Part shown: piece by piece, positions 1-6,743 of the stretch
How positions within the stretch are numbered: position 1 is the first letter of the stretch
Layout: the number at the start of each line of letters is the position of its first letter
From: SSC4 sp964642445
GTDB taxonomy: Bacteria; Chloroflexota; Anaerolineae; SSC4; Amarolineaceae
Reading direction: 5' to 3'
Length of the DNA: 18,419 bases
Assembly (NCBI GenBank): GCA_964642445.1
Contig: CAZXQZ010000080.1
Location: forward strand, 1 to 18,419
The notes under the pieces: model-generated
Database searches by the model: none
What the model was told of the DNA's origin: nothing
Seen by the model: only the letters and a program-made list of their open reading frames with translations
Program-made: the position numbers and the translations under genes

Positions 1-52
1 GCTGGCCGCGCCATGCGGCGCGGGGTGGTCCTAGCAGGTAAATTTGCAGCGT

Positions 53-74
53 GGGTGGGGCGATTTCCCCACCC
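53..74. other. Perfect 8-bp hairpin in the left intergenic region
   Basis: GGGTGGGG (53-60) pairs perfectly with CCCCACCC (67-74) across a 6-nt loop. No T-run follows on either strand, so it is not a standard intrinsic terminator. It may end transcription of a gene lying left of the window. A second GC hairpin, arms 6-12 and 17-23, lies at the very edge. I see no convincing gene in bases 1-290: frame 1 is open to base 165, but the translation resembles nothing I know. Confidence 0.4.
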
Positions 75-233
75 TCCTCGGCGTTTGATAGGGCCGGCAC
101 GACGGTATTTCCTGTTTACGGCTGTCGCTGAGCCAGAGGGGGCACCTATCTCAACTTCATTGTAACAGTTTCTGCAGCACAGTCAAACGTTTCCAGGGGT
201 GTCGGTATCGATGCCGCTGAATTGCCGGTCCTA

Positions 234-242
234 TGGTATAAT
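234..242 (+). promoter_or_regulatory. Extended -10 promoter of the molybdenum hydroxylase operon
   Basis: The sequence TGGTATAAT holds a perfect TATAAT (237-242) preceded by the TGN extension. No good -35 is seen at 16-18 bp spacing, which is common for extended -10 promoters. Transcription would start near 249, giving a leader of about 42 nt before the ATG at 291. Confidence 0.6.
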
Positions 243-290
243 GTCACCACATCCCCCCGGTACGCAGCCCTATGTTGGAGAGAAACGCCT

Positions 291-1346
291 ATGACCACTT
301 CCACCGCACCCGTGACCTCCCCCCAGCCGCCGAAACCCCGCCGTAAGGACCTGATTGCCTTGTGGGCCGGCATTGCCTTCAGTTTCATCTTTACCGCCAT
401 CATCTGGCTGGCCGGCGAGCGGCTGAACAGCGTCCCCCTGCTGCCCGATACGGGCTACGCCTGGTATTATTGGAAGCTGCCCGAGCCGACCTGGGTCACG
501 CGCGCCTCGGTGTGGATCCTCTATCTGGCACACCAGTTCACGATGTGGGGGCTGATCTGGTACGCTCAGAAGAAACAACTGCGCTACACGACCGGCCTGC
601 ACAAAGTCAACGTCTGGGCCCTGGCCGCCACTGCCCTATTCATCTTCCTGCATTTCGTCCAGACCCACCTCTTCTACGATGGCCTGGCCCAGGATGTGAG
701 CATCTTTAGCTCGCAGGGATCGGTGATCGTGCTGCTGGTCTGGGTGCTGTTGATGGAGAACAACCGGCGCGGCATGTTCTTCGGCAAGAAGCTGCCCATC
801 AAGCAGGAGATCGTCCGCTTTGCCCGCAAGTACCACGGCTATTTCTTCGCCTGGGCGACCATCTACACCTTCTGGTACCACCCGATGGTCAACCCCAGCG
901 CCCACCTGATCGGCTTCTTTTACATGTTCCTGCTGCTGTTGCAGGGCAGCCTCTTCTTCACCCGCGTCCACATCAACCGCTGGTGGACGCTGTGTATGGA
1001 GTTCACTGTGCTGATCCACGGCACGCTGGTCGCGGTGATGCAGGGCAATGGCCTGTGGCCTATGTTCCTCTTCGGCTTCGCCGGCATGTTCGTCATTACC
1101 CAGATGTACGGGCTGGGGCTGAAGCTGTGGCACAAATGGGTGATCCTGGGCCTTTACATCGGCGGCGTGACGCTGGTCTACAGCCAGGTCGGCTGGGACC
1201 GGCTCAACGAGATCGTGCGCGTGCCGGCCATCCTCTACCTGGGTGTCGTCGTGCTGGCGCTGATCTTCGGCGGTGGCCTGTGGGTGTATGGCAGACTGCG
1301 CGGCGCCAAGGACGAACCCTCCACGGCCGGCGGCGCGACGGTGTAA
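291..1346 (+). CDS. Polytopic membrane protein, possible membrane partner of the Mo hydroxylase
   Basis: This is a 351-residue integral membrane protein that I do not recognise as a named family. The ATG at 291 is preferred over an upstream in-frame ATG at 222 because GGAGAG lies just before it and the -10 box at 237-242 sits after 222. A short basic N-terminus (about residues 1-21) precedes roughly nine or ten hydrophobic segments (about 22-42, 72-92, 108-128, 143-157, 183-225, 235-276, 283-300, 312-334). Histidines fall in or next to these segments (H81, H121, H126, H197, H205, H243), which would suit haem b ligands, but no known cytochrome signature is visible. Its stop overlaps the start of the 2Fe-2S gene (TAATG), so the two are translationally coupled. 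The inferred role is anchoring the downstream exported hydroxylase or accepting its electrons. A plain transporter is the alternative. Confidence 0.75.
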   Translation: MTTSTAPVTSPQPPKPRRKDLIALWAGIAFSFIFTAIIWLAGERLNSVPLLPDTGYAWYYWKLPEPTWVTRASVWILYLAHQFTMWGLIWYAQKKQLRYTTGLHKVNVWALAATALFIFLHFVQTHLFYDGLAQDVSIFSSQGSVIVLLVWVLLMENNRRGMFFGKKLPIKQEIVRFARKYHGYFFAWATIYTFWYHPMVNPSAHLIGFFYMFLLLLQGSLFFTRVHINRWWTLCMEFTVLIHGTLVAVMQGNGLWPMFLFGFAGMFVITQMYGLGLKLWHKWVILGLYIGGVTLVYSQVGWDRLNEIVRVPAILYLGVVVLALIFGGGLWVYGRLRGAKDEPSTAGGATV

Positions 1347-1840
1347 TGACTATGAATCTATCGATCAACAACCGGGTCTACACCGTGGCCGACGAACCCA
1401 ACAGCCGCACCCTGCTCTGGGTGCTGCGCGACGAGCTGGGCCTGACCGGGACCAAATTCGGCTGCGGGATCGGGATGTGCGGCTCCTGCACGGTTCTGTT
1501 GGCCGGCCAACCCACCCGCACCTGCATCACCCCGCTTTCGGCCGTGGGGAACAAAACGATCCTGACCCTGGAAGGGCTGGCCAGCACCGGCCCCGATGAT
1601 ACACCAGTCCTGCACCCGGTGCAGCAGGCCTTCGAGGAAGAACAGGTCCACCAGTGCGGCTACTGCATGACCGGCCAGATGCTGACGGCCGTGGCGCTGC
1701 TGCGTGACAATCCCCGGCCCAGTGAGGCTGAGATCGTTGCCGGCATGGATCGAGTGCTGTGTCGCTGCGGTGCCCACGTGCGCATCAAACGGGCCGTGGC
1801 ACGCGCAGCTGAGATCGCGGCACAGGAGGGTGGGCTATGA
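1346..1840 (+). CDS. 2Fe-2S subunit of a molybdenum hydroxylase (IorA/CoxS type)
   Basis: This 164-residue small subunit carries both [2Fe-2S] clusters of the xanthine dehydrogenase/CO dehydrogenase superfamily. The plant-type N-terminal cluster is C40, C45, C48 and C60 (pattern CGIGMCGSC). The C-terminal helical domain has QCGYC (C104, C107) and CRC (C139, C141). Its length is normal for stand-alone subunits of this family. It passes electrons from the Mo centre of the next gene product outward. The start is the ATG in TAATG; no ribosome site is obvious, so translation probably depends on coupling to the membrane gene. A second ATG two codons later is possible. The 3' end overlaps the molybdopterin gene by ATGA. 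No Tat signal is present, so export would be by riding with the large subunit, as described for IorA-like pairs. Confidence 0.93.
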   Translation: MTMNLSINNRVYTVADEPNSRTLLWVLRDELGLTGTKFGCGIGMCGSCTVLLAGQPTRTCITPLSAVGNKTILTLEGLASTGPDDTPVLHPVQQAFEEEQVHQCGYCMTGQMLTAVALLRDNPRPSEAEIVAGMDRVLCRCGAHVRIKRAVARAAEIAAQEGGL

Positions 1841-4023
1841 GCGAGCCAATCGATACCGATAAGAAACCGCGCGCGATCAGCCGCCGCCAGTTCCTGGTTT
1901 TTGCCGGCGTCGGGGGCGCAGCCGCCTGCGTGGGGCTGGGGATCGTTGGCCTGCCCTTTGCCCGCCTGCAGGTCGCCGAGTTCCTCGATTCGGGCGGCGG
2001 TCCACCGATGGGCATCGACGCCAAACCCACCGCCTGGTTCGAGATTCTGCCCGACAACCGGGTCCGCCTCTTTCTGCCCAAGGTCGAGATGGGGCAGGGG
2101 GTGCACACCGCCCTGGCCCAGGCCGCCGCCGATGAACTGGAGGTCGCATGGGTGCAGCTGGAGGTGGTGCACGCAGCCACCGGGCAAGGCCTGGACGACC
2201 CCATCGGCACCAGCGCCAGCAACTCGGTCTCTTCGCTTTACCTGACGCTGCGCCAGGCCGGGGCTACGGTGCGCCAGATCCTGCACCAGGAAGGGGCGCG
2301 CCAGCTGGGCCAGTCCGTGGCCGATACAGCGGCTGAACAGGGTTACGTCTTCGTCAAGGCCGAGCCAACCGTGCGCCGTGCCTATGGCGAGATCGTCGCT
2401 GCGGCCGAGACGCTGACCGTGCCCGAACAGCCGGCATCGCTCAAGACCGCAGCCGAGCTGCGTTACATCGGCCAACCCATGCCGCGCGTCGACCTGCGGG
2501 CCAAGGTGTTGGGCCAGGCCATCTACGGCATCGACGTCCGCCTGCCCGGCATGCTGTATGGGGCGGTGGCGCATTCGCCGACCGTGGAGGGCAAACTCAC
2601 GCGTGCAGCCCCAGGCCAGGCCGGGTCGCTGCCGGGGGTGGTATCGGTCGTGATCGATACCCAGCACGATTTCGCCGGCGTGGTGGCCGAGAGCCGTGCG
2701 CAGGCCTATGCGGCCCTGGAAGCCCTGGACCTGGAATGGGATGCTGGCCATCTCTGGACGCAGGCCGAGGTCGAAGCCGCGGTCACCGCCGGCGGCACGG
2801 GGGGTGTCACCATCCAAAAAGAAGGCCGCGTGCGCAACCGGCTGCACGGCGCCGCGACGGTCGAGGCCGAGTACCGCGTGCCCATGGTCTACCACGCCCA
2901 TTTCGAGCCGATGACAGCGGTGGCCGACGTCAAGGCGGATGCCGCCGAGATCTACACCTCCACCCAGGCGGCGGTGATGGTGCGCGGCGACGTCGCCAAG
3001 GCAGTGGGGCTGGACGAGAAGGTGGTGGTGGTTCACCAGGCCTACGTCGGTGCCGGCCTGGGGCACAAAGTCGAGACGCGGGCCGCCGTCGAAGCCGCCC
3101 GTCTCTCGCGGGCCGTGGGCCGCCCGGTGCACCTGGTCTGGAGCCGGCCGGAGGATTTCCGCAACAGCTTTGTGCGCCCCCCGACCCACCACATTCTGCG
3201 CGCCAGCCTGGCTGCCGATGGGCGCATCGACGCGCTCGTCCACGAACAGGCCAGCGGCAAGGTTGCGCTGCCCTTTCTGCCGGCCATCGCCGGCACCATC
3301 CTGGGGCACGATTTCGGCGCCTGGCGCGGCGGGCGCATCATGTACGGGGTAAGCAACCGTGAGACGATCACCTGGGTGGCCCAGCTGCCCTTCCTGACCG
3401 GGTGGTGGCGCGGCCTGGGCCTGCTGCCCAACACCTTCGCTATCGAGTGCTTCATGGATGAGGTCGCCGTGGCGGCCGGGGTCGATCCTATCGAGCTGCG
3501 CCTGCGGCACCTGCCAGAAGGTAATCTCGGCCTGCGTTTGCAGACCGCGCTGCTGACCGCGGCCGACCGCGCGGGCTGGAACACGCCGGTGCCTGCCGGC
3601 CGGGGTCGGGGTGTTGCCTGTTGCATCGATTACGGTACGGTGGTAGCCAACATCGCCGAGGTCTCCGTCGAGGGCGGCCAGATTCGTGTCCACAAGGTGA
3701 CGGCGGTCGTCGATCCGGGCCTGATCGTTAACCCCGACGGGGTGACGGCGCAGGTGGAGGGCAACGTGATCATGGGGATCAGCTCGGCCCTGCTGGAGGA
3801 GACGACCCTCGTGGACGGTGTGCTCAACCCGGCCAACTTCGGCGCCTACCGTATCCTGCCGCTCTCGGCTGCGCCCGAAATCGAGGTAGTGCTGCTGCAA
3901 GGTGACAACAATCCCAGCGGCATTGGCGAACCGCCGCTGGGACCGGTGGCGCCGGCGGTGGCCAACGCTGTGTATGCTGCTACGGGTCAACGGCTGCGCC
4001 GGCTGCCGCTGGTACTGGCCTGA
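1837..4023 (+). CDS. Molybdopterin-binding subunit, Tat-exported Mo hydroxylase (IorB type)
   Basis: This 728-residue catalytic subunit belongs to the aldehyde/xanthine oxidase superfamily. It matches the IorB-like single-chain form in length and in starting with a twin-arginine signal: SRRQFL at residues 15-20 followed by a hydrophobic stretch, so it should act outside the cytoplasm. Family landmarks are a GAGLGHK cofactor loop, the WWRGLG region, DPGLIVNP and the C-terminal SGIGEP motif, whose E698 is the expected catalytic glutamate. AGGAGG (1824-1829) precedes the ATG. No FAD subunit is encoded beside it, as in isoquinoline 1-oxidoreductase, so electrons probably go to a cytochrome or quinone acceptor, perhaps via the membrane protein upstream. 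The substrate, an aldehyde or N-heterocycle, cannot be told from sequence. A decayed copy of its 3' end occurs at 10095-10162. Confidence 0.93.
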   Translation: MSEPIDTDKKPRAISRRQFLVFAGVGGAAACVGLGIVGLPFARLQVAEFLDSGGGPPMGIDAKPTAWFEILPDNRVRLFLPKVEMGQGVHTALAQAAADELEVAWVQLEVVHAATGQGLDDPIGTSASNSVSSLYLTLRQAGATVRQILHQEGARQLGQSVADTAAEQGYVFVKAEPTVRRAYGEIVAAAETLTVPEQPASLKTAAELRYIGQPMPRVDLRAKVLGQAIYGIDVRLPGMLYGAVAHSPTVEGKLTRAAPGQAGSLPGVVSVVIDTQHDFAGVVAESRAQAYAALEALDLEWDAGHLWTQAEVEAAVTAGGTGGVTIQKEGRVRNRLHGAATVEAEYRVPMVYHAHFEPMTAVADVKADAAEIYTSTQAAVMVRGDVAKAVGLDEKVVVVHQAYVGAGLGHKVETRAAVEAARLSRAVGRPVHLVWSRPEDFRNSFVRPPTHHILRASLAADGRIDALVHEQASGKVALPFLPAIAGTILGHDFGAWRGGRIMYGVSNRETITWVAQLPFLTGWWRGLGLLPNTFAIECFMDEVAVAAGVDPIELRLRHLPEGNLGLRLQTALLTAADRAGWNTPVPAGRGRGVACCIDYGTVVANIAEVSVEGGQIRVHKVTAVVDPGLIVNPDGVTAQVEGNVIMGISSALLEETTLVDGVLNPANFGAYRILPLSAAPEIEVVLLQGDNNPSGIGEPPLGPVAPAVANAVYAATGQRLRRLPLVLA

Positions 4024-4026
4024 CCG
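3952..4026 (+). repeat. Direct repeat, copy A (3' end of the molybdopterin gene)
   Basis: This stretch covers the last 23 codons, the stop and three further bases of the molybdopterin gene. It aligns with 10095-10162: 63 of 68 aligned bases match by eye, and a 7-nt stretch here (about 3978-3984) is missing in the other copy. The identity runs through third codon positions and past the stop (TGACCG), with scattered identity beyond (GAAGAC, TTCACGCG). The two copies bracket about 6 kb that includes the ligase, opine dehydrogenase, mutase and regulator genes. Confidence 0.7.
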
Positions 4027-4038
4027 GAGGAAGACCAC

Positions 4039-4164
4039 TTGGAAAGTTCACGCGCACGCGATTTGTTGGGTTGGTTGAGCTATCGATCGGAGGGTGCCCC
4101 CTTCGTCCTGCCCATCCAGGCCAGGTCGTCGAGCTCGCCGAAGAAATCCTTGAAAATACGGTAA
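4039..4164 (+). other. Possible start of a lost downstream operon gene (TTG, good ribosome site)
   Basis: Directly after the molybdopterin stop, GGAGGAAG (4026-4033) sits at good spacing before a TTG at 4039. That TTG opens a 41-codon frame running into the antisense 3' end of the ligase gene. The first residues (MESSRARDLLGWL) vaguely recall the N-terminal helix of XdhC/CoxI accessory proteins, which often follow such hydroxylase genes. This may be the stump of a truncated gene. A chance frame is equally possible. Confidence 0.2.
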
Positions 4165-5426
4165 TACAACAACTCTTCTTTGCTGTTCAGACGCCATCCG
4201 TTCGACAACGATCGCGCCGCGTGAAAGTCGGTGCTCGTGATGTGAGCTTCGGCATAGTGCGACAACAGGTCGCCGATGCCGGCGCCTTCCCAAAACTTGG
4301 CCTTCGGCCGATCGAGGATCGCCGAGGGCAGCGCACCCCCCAAAGCCTGACGCAGAATCCACTTCTCCACGTTGTCCCGGATCTTGTACTCGACCGGGAT
4401 ACGAAGTGCATAGGCGACCACATCCGGGTCGAGGAACGGCACATGAGCGACGGTCCCATGCGCCGAGGCGCTGCGGTCGACGCGCTGCAGCGCCGTGTTG
4501 TGCAAGCGACCGTTGATGTCCCGGAGCTCGTCTGCGAGGTATGCCGGAGGGATATGTTTCAGGTAAGCGTAGCCGGCAAAAAGCTCGTCGCCGCCTTCAC
4601 CCGAGAGTACTGCTGGCACATAGTTCGATGCCGCCTGGGCCACCAGGTAATTGGTGATACTGGAGCGTACCAGCAGGGCATCGAAGGATTCCAGGTGATA
4701 GATCACCTGGGGTAAGACGGCAAGGATTTGGTCAAAATCGACGACGACCTCATGGTGGGTTGACCCGATGTAGCTGGCAGCTATTCTTGCGTGCGCCAAA
4801 TCGGGCGCGCCGGGTAAGCCAGCAGCGAACGAATGCAGTTCGCGCACGTGAGGCCTGGCCAAAGCGGCCAGCGCACTCGAGTCCAACCCACCGGAGAGCC
4901 ATGATCCTACCGCGCGATTGCCGATTCGTTTCTGTACGGCATTTTCCATCCGTCGCCGCAGCTCGGTGGCGATGGTCTCCGCTGACTCAAGGAGCGGCCG
5001 ACCGAAATCCAAGCCAGCAGCAGGTTGGACCGCCCCTCCGTTGAAGGTGCCGCCTGGCGGCAGTTCCTGTATCCCGTTCGTCACCAACAGCAGCGCTTTC
5101 ACCTCAGAAGCAAAGCACAGTGCGCCATCTTCATCCCAGCCAAAGTAGAGCGGTGCCACACCCAACTCATCGCGCGCCACAACCAGCTGGCCCCCGATGA
5201 TACGTGCCTCCGCACGTCGTTCGTCTCCCGCAAGATCATATACACCGTTCGCAGCCAGTGGTCCTGGCGTACCAGACTCCTGGTAGACTGTCCAGCAGGC
5301 GCCCAGGGTAACCCCATCTTCCTCGACGATGCGACGGCCAGCCGCACCCCGGTGACTCATTCGGTCCAACATGCTTTGGACAAGCGCCTGTTTGCCCGGG
5401 GCCGCGACGCCAGCGATGGCTGTCAT
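4080..5426 (-). CDS. Asparagine-synthetase-like ATP-dependent ligase with degenerate glutaminase domain
   Basis: This 448-residue AsnB-family protein would use ATP to adenylate a carboxylate and join it to ammonia or an amine. The synthetase half looks intact: PP-loop SGGLDSS at 178-184, SGEGGDELF at 275-283 and RPKAKF at 373-378, matching the RxKxxF site whose lysine (K375) serves AsnB catalysis. The N-terminal half is abnormal. Residue 2 is Thr (MTAIAG) where AsnB needs Cys, and the segment with the NGEIYN glutamine-binding loop is missing, so the protein is about 100 residues shorter than bacterial AsnB. It should not hydrolyse glutamine. Known relatives without the Cys include beta-lactam and carbapenam synthetases, but their altered E-to-Y motif is absent here. 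AAAGGAG lies 7 bp before the ATG. It is last in the operon, 137 bp after the opine dehydrogenase. Sampled GC is lower than in the molybdopterin gene, hinting at separate origin. Confidence 0.85.
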   Translation of the reverse strand: MTAIAGVAAPGKQALVQSMLDRMSHRGAAGRRIVEEDGVTLGACWTVYQESGTPGPLAANGVYDLAGDERRAEARIIGGQLVVARDELGVAPLYFGWDEDGALCFASEVKALLLVTNGIQELPPGGTFNGGAVQPAAGLDFGRPLLESAETIATELRRRMENAVQKRIGNRAVGSWLSGGLDSSALAALARPHVRELHSFAAGLPGAPDLAHARIAASYIGSTHHEVVVDFDQILAVLPQVIYHLESFDALLVRSSITNYLVAQAASNYVPAVLSGEGGDELFAGYAYLKHIPPAYLADELRDINGRLHNTALQRVDRSASAHGTVAHVPFLDPDVVAYALRIPVEYKIRDNVEKWILRQALGGALPSAILDRPKAKFWEGAGIGDLLSHYAEAHITSTDFHAARSLSNGWRLNSKEELLYYRIFKDFFGELDDLAWMGRTKGAPSDR

Positions 5427-5563
5427 GACATACTCCTTTCTGCAAGCACTGTATTAACGATCCGTTCCTGGGCGTGCCTGTGATGAACGCGTCCGCTGCG
5501 AGCCTCACCGTGATTGGCGACGAATTCCGGCCATTCTGCAAAGAGTTGTTCTTTTGCAAGTCC

Positions 5564-6679
5564 TTAGGTGTCCCAACAACGTGTGCCATCTGTAGCGAAC
5601 TGCGTCAGCTCACCAACACTCAGCCGGTCGATCCCCAGTTTGTCGAGCGTTCTTCCCCGGCGCCAGTAGTCGGTGCGGTGAATGATGCACGCCAGGCGGA
5701 TGATCGCATCCATCGCGCGCACCGACACTCCGTAATGCTGGCCCAACGCCGCAATCGGCACCAGGCTCATCGGCACGTCCTCGAAGATGTAACGATGGTT
5801 CAAGGTCGTGGGCGCCTTGATGCCGTAATAGCCGGTCTGGTTGTGGATCGCCTCGTTGAGATCGGCACCGTCGGCGTCATAGGCCAGCTTCAGCCATTCC
5901 ATCGCGGTACGTGCGCGGATGCCCAGCGACGCCGCCACTGTGACCCGCTCGCGGTCCAACGTCTCCAACACGCGTGCCACCGAGGGAGTGACGCCCTCAA
6001 TGTAAAACTGGTAGTCGCCATGCGTCGATTCGATGCGGCCGGCGTTGAGCAGGGTCAAGGCTGGATGGAAAATCGCGCCCATGTTGTTCAAACCGGTGTG
6101 CAGCACGCTCACGCCGTCGATGTACTGGGGATAAGCTGGTGACAGCGCCTCCAGTACGCTGGCCGTACGCGTGGCCGGCAGGGCGGCAATCGGCACCGCT
6201 TCCTTGATGCGAAAGATACGGGTCTGCGCGGGTCCATCCGAGCGACTGGCATAGATGAAGGTTTCGGCCTCGGCAATCGTGACATCGGCCGGGCACCCCT
6301 GGTCACACAGCACCTTGTTGAATTCGATTGCGCCCAGGGTGCGTCCGGGATGCAGGACTATGAGCTGGCCATCGTGCAGGTACGGTGCGCTGGCTTTGGC
6401 GATGTCAGCATGGGCTGATGAGGGTACGACCACCATGACGACCTCGGCGTCAGCCAGTGCTTCCCGCATATCGGACGTCACAGCTGCCAGGCGGCCAAAG
6501 CCGCGCGGACCGCCGTCGAAGCTTTCGAGGTCGATCCCGCGCCGCAACTTGATAGCCGCCACGTGTTCGGGTGTCCGGTTGTAGAGGGTCACGGTGAAGC
6601 CCATCAGCGCCAGGTGCGCCGCCATCGCTCTGCCACCGTGCCCGGCACCAATTACGGTGTATTTGCTGGGGGTGGACAT
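5564..6679 (-). CDS. Opine dehydrogenase, NAD/NADP octopine/nopaline family
   Basis: This 371-residue protein resembles octopine/nopaline dehydrogenases and N-(1-carboxyethyl)norvaline dehydrogenase. These reversibly and reductively join the amino group of an amino acid to a 2-oxo acid using NAD(P)H, in the cytoplasm. The N-terminal Rossmann fold shows GAGHGG at 11-16. The C-terminal octopine-DH domain shows NNMGAIFHP (198-206), whose H205 is the expected catalytic histidine, followed by NAGRIE and the EDVP segment near 300-303. Length fits the family. AAGGAGG stands 6 bp before the ATG. It follows the mutase-like gene by 64 bp and precedes the ligase gene, so all three are probably one transcript. 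The amino acid and keto acid partners cannot be read from sequence. Direction, synthesis or breakdown, is also open. Confidence 0.88.
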   Translation of the reverse strand: MSTPSKYTVIGAGHGGRAMAAHLALMGFTVTLYNRTPEHVAAIKLRRGIDLESFDGGPRGFGRLAAVTSDMREALADAEVVMVVVPSSAHADIAKASAPYLHDGQLIVLHPGRTLGAIEFNKVLCDQGCPADVTIAEAETFIYASRSDGPAQTRIFRIKEAVPIAALPATRTASVLEALSPAYPQYIDGVSVLHTGLNNMGAIFHPALTLLNAGRIESTHGDYQFYIEGVTPSVARVLETLDRERVTVAASLGIRARTAMEWLKLAYDADGADLNEAIHNQTGYYGIKAPTTLNHRYIFEDVPMSLVPIAALGQHYGVSVRAMDAIIRLACIIHRTDYWRRGRTLDKLGIDRLSVGELTQFATDGTRCWDT

Positions 6680-6743
6680 AAGTTGCCTCCTTCTTCTCAG
6701 CGGGCATGACAGCGAACATCAGCCCTGGAGCGGCAGTAGGTGG

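Noticed and set aside
1660..4038. Very long minus-strand frame (792 codons) opposite the molybdopterin gene
   Set aside because: Its composition (rich in H, Q, G, R) is typical of the antisense frame of a GC-rich gene, and the plus strand carries all family motifs.
4071..4715. 214-codon plus-strand frame opposite the ligase gene
   Set aside because: It is antisense to a gene with clear AsnB motifs, has no ribosome site and resembles no protein.
5530..5560. Small stem (GCAAAAGA/TCTTTGC) between the opine dehydrogenase and ligase genes
   Set aside because: It is short and bulged with no T-run, so not enough for a terminator or attenuator.
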